A stretch of DNA of 64,000 nt, taken from NCBI GenBank assembly GCA_946902985.2, contig OX336397.1:186376813-186440812 (forward strand), given 5' to 3'. Origin of the DNA: Meconema thalassinum. Taxonomy: Eukaryota; Arthropoda; Insecta; Orthoptera; Tettigoniidae. Made by a program: the position numbers and the translations under genes. Within the stretch, counting starts at the first letter, position 1, and each line of letters starts with the position of its first letter. Shown here piece by piece: positions 1 through 11,399 of this stretch. Under the pieces are notes generated by a model, which saw only the letters and a program-made list of their open reading frames with translations, was not told where the DNA came from and searched no databases.

Positions 1-1332
1 ATGTACTGTACTATCAATCATCTCTACACAATCGCTGTAGCCCTAAAGAGTACTCTCTCTTCATCCGTAAGGTTTTCAATACTGAAGTAAGTATATTCCA
101 AGTAGGCTAATGTATTGCAAATTAATTTGTGTCACATGGACATTGCTATTTACTCGGTGTTCAGTTGCCCTTGCTCGTGAGTAGAGGGGGCCTATCCCAG
201 GGGTAACCTGCAATACATCCTGGGTCAAGGCCGTGCGTACTCCCGAACGAGTAATCGGAGAAAGTCCCTCGTCCCTCTATCCATAGGACACGTCATTTTC
301 AATATCAATATTTTTGATGTGTAACATCTTTCCACTCGGTAGATGGACATTTTTGCTGGAGTGATTTTGGAAAAGGGACGGAAGTGGATGGGACGGAAAT
401 GGAAGGGACGGAAGTGCATGGGACGGAAATAACGAGCGCGCGTGATGGCGGATATCGGTACAACGACGTACTGTAGGCTATGGGGTTATGGGGAATGTAT
501 ATCGCATAGAGTTTAGTTCAAGGTTTGGAGACCCCATTTAAGATATTCCTACACTAAATCATCTTCAAGTTGTCGTTCTTTGGTGTGAAAATATTCATTT
601 TATCATATTTGCTGAAAACAATTACGATTTATGAAATCTTCATACTTTTGCTAAATTCTTATTTAATGTAAGCACTCGATGTACTGTCGCCCATGTGGCT
701 ATGTGGAATCTATATCGCATCAACAAACACTCCAAACGACGTAGGAATTCAGTATATTAACACCAACTACGAACAATAATTGAAACTTCGTTGGTCTAAA
801 CATATCACTGGGAGAAACACATTTAATATACTTTCCGCACACCTAATTTTTGATCGCGCCTATATTTGGCAGTGCGTTGATCGGCAAAACGAGGTTATTT
901 TCAATAACATCGCTGGCAAGGGTTCACTAACTGGCCGGTTAGAGCGCAGCTCGCAACAAGTAGGCAGTAGATTCCTTCCGCCACGGCAAATGACATTATG
1001 ATGCATTACGGTCAGGATTTGGCACTGGAGTTTTACAAGTAGTTATTTCAATGACCAACGGAGTTCACTGTCAACAAGGGATTTGCGCTCCCGGGACACA
1101 CATAGTAGGATAACATGTCACATGTTACACATCATATGCGACTACTGTAAGGCTCGTTTCCAAGGGCAGTTGGTTTCCACAAACACGTGACATGACACCT
1201 AGCTGCCGATGACAGGAAAGCCCGAGCGGTCGATCCAACATGGCCGACTGATTGATTACTTTAATCATTTTTTATTTAATTTTTATTTTTTTATTATCGT
1301 TTATTTACTATATAATTTATATTTATTTATTA
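1..1332. other. Repeat-bearing intergenic DNA, no gene
   Basis: No open frame here has protein-like composition. Two pieces resemble sequence near 14.5 kb in inverted orientation: about 180-320 and about 1140-1215. The last 100 bases before 1333 are very A+T rich. I see no promoter, tRNA or coding signal. Confidence 0.6.
180..320 (-). repeat. Dispersed repeat, copy 1
   Basis: Read on the minus strand, this piece runs through a block with GTGTCC, ATGGATAGAGG, CTTTCTCCG and GGGAGTACGCACGGCCTT, then a run like GTTACCCCTGGGATAGG. The same order of words recurs on the plus strand at about 14555-14650 and 15075-15215. A companion block with TGTCATGTCAC and TGGAAACCA lies at 1140-1215 (minus) and 14461-14540 (plus). 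The family is unknown to me and no coding capacity is seen. Confidence 0.5.
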
Positions 1333-3409
1333 CAAGCTGTACCCGGCATGCGTTGCAATGCCAATCAAAGAAAGTGTTGGCGTTGAAATTCTGTTTCTTG
1401 AAGTGCTTTTGGATACACAACATGTTTTTCAATTTCCGTTAACTGCCCCTAAGCTATCGTAAAAGGATTTTCTAATTTAGAACCATTCGTGGGAGCGTGC
1501 ACAACAACTTTCAAAAGTTTCATCGCAATCGTTTGAATGGCATATTAACGTATACGGGATTTTGTTTGAACGATTCGTGCGCTGTCACTCATTTGTTGAT
1601 TCTACTTGTACGCTACATATTGAGGAATGGATTTACTACGTCGAAACCCTACCCTGGCGTGTACACAATAACTCATCAAGGTTTCATCACAATCGAAGAA
1701 GGTTATATGAACGCATATGGGATTTTGTTGAAACGCTTCACGCGTCGTCACCCATTTGTTGCATATACTGGTGCGCTACCTATTGTGAAATGGATTTTTA
1801 AGTCGAAACCCTTCCCTGGCGTGTACACAATAACTCATCAATGTGTCATCGCAATCGGATGAATGGTATATGCACGTATACGGGGTTTTGTTTAAACGAT
1901 TCGTGCGCTGTCACTCATTTGTTGAATCTACTCGTGCGCTACCTATTGAGAAATGTATTACTAAGTCAAAGCCCTTCCCTGGCGTGTATACAATAACTGA
2001 TCAATGTTTCATCGCAATCGGATGAGTAGTATATGAACGCATACCGGATTTTGTTTAAACGATTCGCGCCCCGTCACTCATTTGTTGAATCTACTCGTGC
2101 GCTACCTACTGTAAAATGTATTTACTAAGTTAGAACCCGTCACGTAAGTGTCCAAAACATCTCACCCAAGTTTCATCGCTATCGGACTAATGGGATATGA
2201 AGACATAGGGGACTGTATCGAAATGCTCCGCGTGTCGTCGTTCATTTGTCGAATCTACTCGTGTGCTACCTACTGTGAAATGTATTTACTAAGCCAGAAC
2301 CCTTCCTTGGATTGTCCACCATATTTCACCCAAGTTTCACCGCTAACGACAGAATGGTATATGACCTTATACGGGACTTTGTTTAAACGCTTCGCGCGGC
2401 GTCCCTCATTTGTTGAATCTTTTTGTGTGATGCATATTGTATAGTGGATTTACTAAGCCAGAAACCTTCCATGACGTGTACACAACATCTCACCCAAGTT
2501 TCATAGCTATCGGACGAATGGTATATGAATGCATACGGGACTTGTTTGAAACGCTTTGCGTGTCGTCGCTCATTTGTTGAATCTACTCGTGCGCTATCTA
2601 CTGTGAAATGTATTCACTAACTTTGAAACCTTCACGTAAGTCTACACAACATCTCACCCAAGTTTCATCGCTATCGGACTAATGGGATATGAAGACATAG
2701 GGGACTGTATTGAAATGCTCCGCGTGCCGTCGTTCATTTGTCGAATCTACTCGTGTGCTACCTACTGTGAAATGTATTTACTAAGCCAGAACCCTTCCTT
2801 GGAGTGTCCACCATATTTCACCCAAGTTTTACCGCTAACGGCAGAATGGTATATGACCTTATACGGGACCTTGTTTAAACGCTTCGCGCGGCGTCCCTCA
2901 TTTGTTGAATCTACTTGTGTGCTGCATATTGTATAGTGGATTTACTAAGCCAGAAACCTTCCATGACGTGTACACAACATCTCACCCAAGTTTCATAGCT
3001 TTTGGACGAATGGTATATGAATGCATACGGGACTTGGTTGAAACGCTTTGCGTGTCGTCGCTCATTTGTTGAATCTACTCGTGCGCTATCTACTGTGAAA
3101 TGTATTCACTAATTTTGAAACCTTCACGTAAGTGTACACAACATCTCACCCAAGTTTCATCGCTATCGGACGAATGGTATACGAACACATACGGGACTTT
3201 GTTGAAACGCTTCGCGCATCGTCGCTCATTTGTTGAATGTACGCGTGCGCTACCTATTGTAAAATGGATTTACTAAGCCAGAAACCATCCTTGGAGTGTA
3301 CTCAACTTCTCACCCAAGTTTCATCGCAATCGGATGAATGGTATATGAACGCATAGGAGACATACATACCCACAAACTATCACGTAACATTGATTTTTAT
3401 ATATATAGA
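1333..3409 (-). mobile_element. Helitron-like non-autonomous element with internal tandem repeats
   Basis: Read on the minus strand the element starts TCTATATATATAAAAATC directly after an A at 3410. It ends with a hairpin-forming stretch (about 1343-1362, stem GGCA/TGCC plus TGC/GCA around AAC), then GGGTACAG and CTTG at 1336-1333, followed by T. That is the Helitron pattern: 5' TC, a 3' hairpin, a CTRR-like end, and insertion between A and T, with no inverted repeats or target duplication. CTTG departs from CTRR by one base. A second element at 55037-62267 has the same 5' start and a proper CTAG end, which supports the call. No Rep/helicase is present, so it would be non-autonomous. The interior is nearly all tandem repeat. 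Boundaries are by eye. Confidence 0.5.
1490..3370 (-). repeat. Tandem array, ~163-bp unit, about 11-12 copies
   Basis: The marker CTCATTTGTTGAATCTACT, or a close variant, recurs at about 1588, 1751, 1914, 2077, 2241, 2405, 2569, 2733, 2897, 3061 and 3222, giving a 163-164-bp period. The three units from about 2157 to 2648 are nearly copied at 2649-3140, a 492-bp step, so the array has a higher-order trimer. Single-unit relatives in reverse orientation occur near 54745-54810 and 62388-62490. Short open frames inside the array are repeat artefacts. Confidence 0.85.
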
Positions 3410-3454
3410 TTTTTTTTTTTTTATTAATTACTTCTTATCGATTATTTTTATTAT

Positions 3455-3625
3455 TATTATCCAACGTGTAGGCTCGCTTTATCATGACAGCTATGCGGGT
3501 ACCGGCATTGGTGGCTCGCTCATGGTCACGCCGTAGTTTCAACAATTATAAACCTGTCCAGAGTTAACACGCTAGGCTATTGCAGGTGACGGGTTCACGT
3601 TATAGTTTCAAACAAGACCAAACGT
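3455..3625 (+). repeat. Dispersed repeat, copy 1 of 2
   Basis: This stretch contains CTATGCGGGT, GGTCACGCCG, AACCTGTCCAGAGTTAACAC and GGCTATTGCAGGTG in order. The same words in the same order occur on the minus strand at 10845-10990. It sits between the Helitron 5' end (3409) and the LINE tail (about 3680). No coding potential is seen, and it could be a SINE body or a 3' UTR relic. Confidence 0.55.
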
Positions 3626-3679
3626 CTTGCGTGACGTCACATGTTAGTGGTCGTCCGAGTAACGTGGAAAAAAGAAACC

Positions 3680-6600
3680 TTTATTATTATTATTATTACT
3701 ATTATTATTATTATTTATTTTACTCGTTACAGGCCTATTAGACCACGCGAAGCAATCATGACTTTTTGTTCTTCCTGTCTTTCCAGTACTCTTTCATTCG
3801 TGCACTAAAGGCCCTCTTCCTTTCTTCGGTCCACTTTGGTCTTTGGGCTGTAGGTGCAGCTCTCTCTGACAACACTTCCCACTTGTATACTTTGTGTCTA
3901 AATACGCTTTTGTCTATGACTTCTTCTGGGTCGACCTGTGCTTTTACTAGATCAATTTTGACTTGCATCATCCAGGGTGTAGTAATCTTGAGCCGCTGTA
4001 TGTATCTAAGAATTTTGTTGGTGAGTCTGGTTTGTGGGAGTCTGCTGATGTGGCCGTAAAATTTTAGTCGCCTCTTTCTGATGTCTGCTGCGAGGTTGGA
4101 CAATTTCTCTGTGGTGTCTCTGGAGTGAAGCCTGTATCCTTCATCTGTGTGCTTTGGTCCAATTATTTTCCTTATTATTTTTCTTTCCTCTGTGAGGATT
4201 TTTTCCAAGTCGCCCTTAGTGTGTAACGTCAACGTCTCACTAGCATAAAGCACCTCAGGTTTAATAACCGTGTTGTAATGACGAAGTTTAGTGAATGTGG
4301 ACAGACATTTTTTGTTGTAGACACTCTGTGTCTTGTATAAGGCTCTCTTCATTTTCATTAACCTAGTGTTCTGCGCGATTTTCTCTTTTCCCGTCGGTTC
4401 AAGCACTTCACCTAGGTATTTAAAGTGGGCGACTCTATTGAACTTGCCATATTTCGTGTTTAAATTCTGTATGTCGAATTTCGTACAGAAAAACTCTGTC
4501 TTTTGGAACGTGATCAGTAGTCCTACTTTTTCGGCGCACTCTTGGAGTACTTCTATCTGTCTGATTGATGTGGTTTCGTTATCTGAGAGTAGAGCCAGAT
4601 CATCCGCGAAGGCTAGACATCCAACCTCCAGTTCGTCCTTTGGTCGTCCTAGCCGCACTGGCCTCCAGTAACCTTGAAGTCTCAGCTCTTTCTCCCATTC
4701 CTTGATAACTTTGTTCAGCACTAGGTTGAAGAGGAGCGGAGAGAGCCCGTCACCTTGGCGAACACCTGTATTGATCTGAAATGGTTCTGAGATTTCGCCC
4801 ATGAATTTCACTTTTGGTGTCGTGTCTGTCAGTGTCTGTTTCATCAATCGCAAGGTCTTGCTATCCAAACCTTGCTCGTGTAAGATGTTGAACAATGACT
4901 GACGGTCAATGGAGTCATATGCCTTCTTGAAGTCAACGAAGGTACATATAACTGGAGTATTCCTGAGGGCTTTGATTTTCAATATACTTTTTAGGTTGAA
5001 GATTTGTTCCGCGCAGGAGCGACCAGGACGAAATACCGCCTGGTACTCGCCAATCTTGTGTTCCAGCTGGTGCCGAGCCCTTTGGAGTAGGCACGCTGAG
5101 AGGATCTTGTACGTAACTTGTAATAGTGAAATGCCCCTGTAATTGTTTACGTCAGAGCGGTCGCCTTTTTTGTGTAATGGGTGGATCAATGCTCATTTCC
5201 ACTCATCTGGTAGCTTTTCTGATGTCCAGATGTCAGTGATAATCTGTGTGAGTTCCCTGAGTGAGTGTGGCCCTAGGTTTTTCAGTAGTTCGGCCACTAT
5301 GCCGTCTTCACCAGATGCCCTGTTGTTCATAAGTTTGATGATGTGCCTGTGAACTTCCTCTTGTGTCGGAGGTAATGAGTCTGCGTTCTTGACTGTAGGT
5401 TCTTCCTCTGAGAATCTCTCTATTGGTTCTGGACAGTTGAGAAGATCAGAGAAGTATTGTGCCATCACCTTGCAATTCTCCTTATTCGTTAGTGCTAATT
5501 TTCCATCACATTTTCTGAAGCAAAGGTTTGGTGGTGTGTACCCTCTGATGTGTCCTGCAAACGTTCTGTAGAAGTCCCTTACGTTGTAGTTACGGAAGTT
5601 GTCCTCAATGGAGTCCAACTGTTCCTTCAGGTATCTCCTCTTGGATTGTCTGATAATTTTTGCGGTTGCTTTTCGTTTTTCATGGAAATTCTGTAAATTT
5701 TCTGGGGATTTTTTACTGTTGTATTTCTGATATGCCAATTTCCTGGTAATGAGTGCATTCTCACAATCAACATCCCACCAAGGATGTTTGGAATTCTTCT
5801 TCAAAGGAATGAGAGCTTGTGCTGTTTCTATGATTTTTCGGTGGAAATTTTGCCAGTCATTGGCATGTTCTTTTTCCCAGGCTTCCTTCACTCCAGAGTC
5901 TGCGATCTTTTTTGTGTCAAATTTTGGTAGGGGGGTTTTCTTACAGAAAGTTCTCTTTGGGGTGAACTTGACCTTGACGCAGGTTAGGTAATGGTCAGAG
6001 TCAATGTTGGCTCCTCTACGTACCTGTACATCATGAATCTCCTTCTGTACTGGATATGAGATTGCCACATGGTCGATTTGGAACTCACCTAACTGCTGGA
6101 CTGGAGAACGCTAGGTTTTCTGTTTTCTAGGGTGTTTTCTAAGAGTTGTTGACATGAGCTTGAAGTTATTCTGCTGGCAGAGTTCTATGAGTCGTGTGAA
6201 ATTTTTATTTGTGAATTTATGTGCAGGATAATTTCCGACTGTTTTCCTGTACATCTTTTCTCTACCGATCTGTGCATTGAAGTCGCCCATGAGGAGTTTG
6301 ACGTCATTCCTGGGGACTTTGGACATCACTGTGTCAAGGGTCGACCAGAATTTTTCTGCGGACTGTGGATCGCTCTTGTTACTTTGGTTAGTGGGGGCGT
6401 GTGCGTTGATCAGTGTGTATTTTTTGTTGGCGCACCGGAAGCGCATGCTCATCAATCTGTTGTTTACTGGAGTAACTTCTTCTAAGGATTCTACTATGGT
6501 CTTGTGGACCATGAAGGGCATCCCCAGAAGTGGAACGCCTTTGGCAACGCGCCTGTCAGTCTTGCTCTTGAACAAGCGGTAATTGCCGTAGTCCATGGTG

Positions 6601-7265
6601 TCTTCATCTGTGATACGTGTCTCCTGCAGCGCGAGGATTAGAAGCTTCTGTCTATCGAGTTCTGTCACTAGATTGTGCAACTTTCCTGGCTGTATGAGAG
6701 TGTTGATGTTTAGAGTGCCTACGTATGTTGGTGTCTTATGTGGAAGTTTGCCAGAGAACTCCGATTTTCTCTGTGGCCGTGGTTGCCCGGGTCCCCCAGA
6801 GTCCGAACGCCCGGGTGCCGTCAGTTGACGGGTGGATTGGTTACCACCTGGGGTAATACTGTTATTATTTGCACGCGCCATGGTTACTTGTATGAAACGG
6901 GGTCTAGTGGTTATCCACTTGGTTTCTTACAACCAGGGATTGTTAGTTCCTGGAGCATGTTTACAGCCGCACCACATGGTGAACAGACGCTGAACATAAG
7001 CCGCCCAATCTGGGAACAAACGCTTTTGGATTTAGAGTTCTTTATTGGTGGGGAAACCACCTGGCTCTTCCGCTCCATCCATCGTTGGGAATCTTAGATT
7101 CCTCTTGCGCCATCAGGACCGTTGACCAATTTTCACCTAGTAACCCTAGGCAGGGGCCCTTACAGGGTGCTACCATCCGGAGCCAGATGGACCCAGGTTT
7201 TTTAACGAGGTGTTACTCCTCCCCCTCCTCCTTCCTCATCACTTACGAGATGAGGCCCCGGGCTT
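3680..7265 (-). mobile_element. Non-LTR retrotransposon (LINE), APE endonuclease type
   Basis: The element is on the minus strand. It has a possible G+C-richer 5' leader (about 7265-6882), one long endonuclease-RT frame (6881-3756), and a 3' end running into an ATT/AAT microsatellite at about 3716-3680, typical of RTE- and CR1-like LINE tails. The 5' boundary is uncertain because a TTA/CTTT microsatellite begins near 7277. No target duplication was identified. The order endonuclease then RT, with no RNase H, fits RTE/CR1-group elements. I do not assign a clade firmly. Confidence 0.85.
3756..6881 (-). pseudogene. LINE endonuclease-reverse transcriptase ORF with two nonsense codons
   Basis: Three open pieces (6881-6111, the stretch to 5193, and 5189-3756) share one reading frame, so this is a single ~1041-codon ORF broken by TAG at 6113-6111 and TGA at 5195-5193. 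The first stop falls where relatives have Trp in a K-T-W motif, so TGG to TAG is likely. The N-terminal third is an exonuclease-endonuclease-phosphatase fold: N60 in TLNIN, E87 in LQETRI, GDFN at about 199-202, and a downstream IDHV ... DSDH motif. The C-terminal part is an RT with NNYRGISLL, a VDFKKAYDSI motif, GVRQGDGLSPLLFN and the catalytic AFADD box, then the usual C-terminal GHISRLP region. No frameshift was found, so this copy is fairly young. It carries no RNase H or visible gag ORF. Confidence 0.85.
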
Positions 7266-7276
7266 GGGACCGGCAG

Positions 7277-7291
7277 TGGCGGAGTTATTAC

Positions 7292-7331
<40 letters not shown>

Positions 7332-7351
7332 ATTAATATTTAATTTGTATT

Positions 7352-7399
<48 letters not shown>
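7277..7399. repeat. Compound microsatellite (TTA)n / (TTTC)n
   Basis: About 50 bases of TTA repeats are followed by A+T-rich sequence and then about 50 bases of TTTC repeats (7350-7399). The open frame over it that encodes leucine runs is an artefact. Beyond it, 7400-7600 holds nothing I recognise. Confidence 0.9.
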
Positions 7400-7400
<1 letters not shown>

Positions 7401-7599
7401 GTTTTGCCCACGTAGGGAGCGCGTTTGCCTCGGGTTGATGGTGTTTTCCTCTTCTTCTCCTCATGAACTCACTATGATTATTTATTTATTATTGATTCTT
7501 TAGTGCGCATGCTCTTCTAAGATGGTGGGCGTTTCAAACGTTATGGTAGATGTCTCCATACCCCCTACTCTACGTAGTTAGATGTTTTTCAGTCGGTCA

Positions 7600-9592
7600 A
7601 CACGATTGTACCCAATTAAGGGTTGTTCACTAATCCTGAAAACAATACATGAGATTAACAAATACACTCGAATGACAAGTTTCCTCAAGCGATCATCATC
7701 GGATCCATTACACTTAGGCTATAAAATCTCAGTCTGAAAGTATGGGTGAAAATATTTACAATATGAACACTTATTTAGTTGAAATATTAGGTAAGATAAT
7801 GCAACTCGTCAATATTTGTTAGTTACAGTTTAGTCTATGTGATGTCTTGTTAAGATACTGGAATTGTTGGTTGACTTCCAAAATTAGCTCGTTTAGAGTG
7901 ACTATGTGATTGTTGTTAAATGGCCAGTTCAGATTGTACAGCACAGGCCACTTATCTGGAGGGGTCCTGCGTGGTACTGGAGGGAGCAGTTAACTTCGTC
8001 ACTATCTACTCTCAACTGGGGGAGCTTCCTGTGTGCCAGGGTCTCGTATATACCTTGGCATTCTCCCTCCCCCTCCTCTCGCATTCCCGTGTGTGTTCAT
8101 CCTACAAATGTGACTGTGTTTTGCCAAGTCTAGTCTCCCTAATGTGGTGTATGTTACTGAATACTGGACTATCTTCAACTAGTAACGCCCAGTTTTCATC
8201 CTCGCCATGCACTAGCTAAAGAGCCATATTTAAGTGCAAATGTTCCCGTCAGAATGTCCCGTAATCTTTAATACTGCCCCTATTGCCGGTCTCGGTTTAT
8301 TGAAGAAAAATATACATCGTACATCCTCATCCAAAAACATGTTTCCCTTAATAATCCATTAACCAGGTTGGCTACAACCTTATATTATGTCTTGTTTTCG
8401 ACGGGAGGTGTTTTCTAATAGAGTGAAGAGGGGCGAATTGTCCCTGAATGTGTTTTCGTTTAACATATTGGGATTGTTTAATTTAGCTAAGTGTATCTCA
8501 ATTGTTTCCTTAATGCGTTTCGTGATGTATTATTTTTAAGTCTCTTTCAATATACCGCGTCCATATGTGGTCGCATACGGCCGAGTCCGTCCTGTATTTT
8601 ATTGCATTTCTGTGTTCATTGTATCGTGTATCCATTCTTCTCCCACTCTGCCCGATGTAATTTGCTTGACACCCTGTGTCTTGGCCCGTAATGGAATATT
8701 ACCCCTATTTTTGAATACGGGTCTTGTTTATTTAAATAACTGTTGTGCAGGTGCTTTCTGGTTGTATTATTTGTTGTAAATGCTATTATAATGCCTTGTT
8801 TTTTGAACAGATTGGTAATTTTATCATATGTATTCGTGTTCACGTCATTGAAACGCGCGAATTTGTTCTCATTATTGTCCTACTTTTGAATCGTCTTATT
8901 TTCATTACTGGCTACATTTTGAACTATTTTGCTGGGCGAAAAATTGTTTTCTTTTGCTATCTGCTTGATTATTCGTATCTGCGTGTTGTCATTTGACATG
9001 GGTATGCGTATGTTTAAAGCCCTGCACACCATTGAATTAAAGCCCACTAATTTATGCGTACCTGGGTGATTGGAATGATTGTCAATTGCATGCGATGTTT
9101 GTGTCGTTTTCGGAATATGCAGTATGAATGTTTATTATCTTTTCGTTCGATCGTTATGTGGAGATAATTTATTTTCCGATCGGTTTCAGATTCCTTAGTG
9201 AATTCAATTGAGTAGTGTAGGCTATTAACGGCTTGGAGTATTGTTTCTTCGTTTGTTAATTCAGTTTCGTAGTTGCAAATTACTTCATCCACGTATCTTT
9301 TTCACTGCACTATTCCCTTTGTCGAGAAGTTTTCTAGGAACGCATTTTCCAGTGAGTTAATGAAGATGTCGGCAAATAGCCCACTTAGCCGTGACCCCAT
9401 TGCTAGGCCCACTATATATTTTACTGTCAAATAGAAACACGTTTGGGCTGAGTACATTTCACGATATCTTCAGTTTATTTTGTCATGTTGTTTGTCTTTA
9501 TATTGTTTTCAGTAATACAGATTGCTTCATTAATTTGAATGTTTTTGTACATGTTAGTTATATCGAAGGATACTAGCTGCAAGCCGTCCTTG
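7600..9592 (-). mobile_element. Penelope-like element (PLE), 5' truncated
   Basis: The minus strand carries, in order, the C-terminal half of an RT and a GIY-YIG endonuclease domain, followed by about 900 bases of noncoding 3' sequence to about 7600. RT followed by GIY-YIG is diagnostic of Penelope-like elements. The distal part contains TACAATCGTGTTGACC, which recurs in a relic at about 15600-15790. The 5' side stops at about 9592, where RT sequence on the opposite strand begins. Confidence 0.75.
8510..9592 (-). pseudogene. PLE reverse transcriptase/GIY-YIG ORF (decayed)
   Basis: Translating the minus strand in shifting frames from 9592 gives LQLVSFDITNMYKN (RT palm motif A), a region around 9360 with GLFADIFINSLE, RYVDEVICNYE (catalytic box, usually YVDD, here YVDE, near 9300), NYLHITIERKDNKHSYCIFR, then TNNTTRKHL and finally NYIGQSGRRMDTRYNEH, the GIY-YIG core, ending at a stop at 8512-8510. 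Several frameshifts and stops separate these pieces. The second D of the YVDD box reads as E, so this copy would be inactive regardless of the frameshifts. Confidence 0.75.
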
Positions 9593-9860
9593 AGAGGACT
9601 ACCACAAATACACAAAAACGAGTGCCCAATATGACCGATAGTTAATTGCATGAACGTGCCAAACTACAAAATCAGCAAAGAATTACTAAAATTTTTAAAA
9701 CACTGCCTTTCCAATGACAAAAACAATTCAATAAAGAACACAACGGAACTAGTAACCGCATTAAATATGTTGCAAATGAAACTTAGCTTGCGGCTAGTAT
9801 CCTTCTCTAGATCTAACATGAACGATGACAGCGAGCAGCCTTGCACCAAGTAAATAAAAA
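9592..9860 (+). pseudogene. Inverted PLE reverse-transcriptase fragment
   Basis: The plus strand encodes GLPQIHKNECPI, a stop, PIVNCMNVPNYKISK and then a region ending LRLVSF. These are the RT segments just upstream of motif A in Penelope-like elements. It lies head-to-head with the minus-strand element that begins at 9592. The two share the short overlap ending LVSF, so the upstream RT part is inverted relative to the rest. One TAG/TGA-type stop and loss of similarity after about 9830 mark decay. Confidence 0.7.
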
Positions 9861-10840
9861 CTATGCCATAAACGCCTGGGAACCCCTTTGTCGCTAAATG
9901 AGATTATACTCGTTGAAGAATACATACTGCGGGAATATTAGAAACGTTTAGGGGAATTCTTGTGTAAGAATTAAGGTATAGACCGCACGGCTACGCTGTC
10001 GTGTTAGCCAGGTGTCTTAACATCCGTCTACCCTTGGGGAGAAACATCTTGTTACCATCTTGTGTCGCAGATACCCACTCGCGGCTACCCTGACCATACG
10101 CCCCTTACCTCCATTAGAAGGTAGTTGAAAGTATGTATTTGAACGTAGAATATAACCCGTTTCTTACGAGGAAGTGTGCTGTGCTCTGGAATTGCAGCGT
10201 TTGAAGAATGTTTTGTTGATTTATGTAATCTGATGAATTTGGAGCATCTTAGTATATTTGTAAGGACTTTTGGGGAATCCGGTGAATTTTGAGTAAATCT
10301 GGAAAATTTTGTTGATTTGAGTATTTTCTTATGTATTGTTGGTTATTTTGGAGAATCTAAGTATATTTGGAAGGATTTTTGGGGAATCTTGGTATATATG
10401 GAAGGATTTTGGAAGAATCTAGTTACTTTTATGTGTTCTACAGGATATTGGTGATTTAAGCGAATCTTTTATGATTTTCGTTGGTCAGACGATAATCGTA
10501 TGGCATCTAGTTTGTACAGAATAAGAGATTAGCAAGGGAGTTCGACAGAGAGGGTCCTGGCGTAAGTAAGTGTAAGCTATGCTGGTCTTTGAGTAAAATC
10601 CGGCAAATATTGGTAAAATCTGTTTGTAATTTGAGGGAATTCTGAAGGTGGTTGTGGTGGTGGTGGGGATTGGGAGATAGAATGTGAGGGTCATAGGTAT
10701 CGTGTAGGGGGGACCGTTATCTTGGATGGGTCGCGAGTGCACCTTGGCATCCTGGTCGGCGTATCAAAAACTGGGATCGACCGCTTGGCTCTCCTGTCTA
10801 GTGTTGTAACATCCATAAATAAATTAATAAATCAATAAAG
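9861..10840. other. Noncoding DNA with degenerate short repeats
   Basis: Nothing protein-like was found. Between about 10230 and 10460 a loose word (TTGGGGAATCT, GTATATTTGGAAGGA) recurs four or five times at irregular spacing, suggesting an old minisatellite. The rest is featureless. Confidence 0.4.
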
Positions 10841-10844
10841 TAAA

Positions 10845-10990
10845 TTAACTCTCTGACGTCTCGGAACCCGCCACCTGCAATAGCCTGTAGTGTTAACTCT
10901 GGACAGGTTTATTCTTGTTGAAACGACGGCGTGATCTTTAAGTGAGCCACACATGTACACATGCCACACCCGCATAGTGGTCAAGATAAA
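10845..10990 (-). repeat. Dispersed repeat, copy 2 of 2
   Basis: This is the inverted counterpart of 3455-3625, sharing GATCACGCCG, AACCTGTCCAGAGTTAACAC and GGCTATTGCAGGTG in the same order. It abuts the 3' end of the LINE fragment at 11005. The long LINE copy at 14307 does not carry it, so it is probably a separate repeat and not that LINE's 3' UTR. Confidence 0.55.
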
Positions 10991-10999
10991 GTGAACCTT

Positions 11000-11345
11000 T
11001 ATCTTCATTTCCCCTTTTCTAGCTGACACTGGGTGGGGGCAAATATGGTTCCTCTCCACTTTGTAATATCGTTCCACCATTCCTCTTCCGACACGGTGTT
11101 CCAATCCAGGTTCCGTTTTCTAATGCTATTCTTCACCGAGTCCATCCTACGCTTTCTTGGTCTTCCTCGTCCTCTTTTCCCTGTCACCCGTCGTTCCAGT
11201 GTTCGTCTTGGTAGCCTTACTTCATTCATCCGTTTGACATGTCCAAACCATCTCAATCTGTTTCGCTCCAGTTTGTCATTTAGTTTCTGCACTTCCAGTT
11301 CTTTCCGTATATCTTCATTTCTCACTCTGTCTCTCCTCGATTTCT
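11000..11345 (-). pseudogene. LINE family 2, 3'-terminal fragment
   Basis: The minus strand encodes about 106 residues, closely matching the C-terminus of the plus-strand copy that ends at 14307. Both contain RNEDIRKEL, NRLRWFGHVKRM, GRPRKRRMD or its variant, and end TQCQLEKGK before a stop. The RWFGHVKRM motif is common near the C-terminus of insect LINE polyproteins. The fragment is open with no internal stop. It is a 5'-truncated insertion lying head-to-head with the long copy. Confidence 0.8.
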
Positions 11346-11399
11346 GGTGATTTTTTTATGATTTTTGTGATTTTTTATGAACCTACACTTTGGAAAATA

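Noticed and set aside
1497..2936. Several overlapping plus-strand frames with similar sequences
   Set aside because: They are repeats of the 163-bp unit in open frames, not exons.
7210..7503. Frame encoding runs of leucine and phenylalanine/serine
   Set aside because: It is translation of TTA and TTTC microsatellites.
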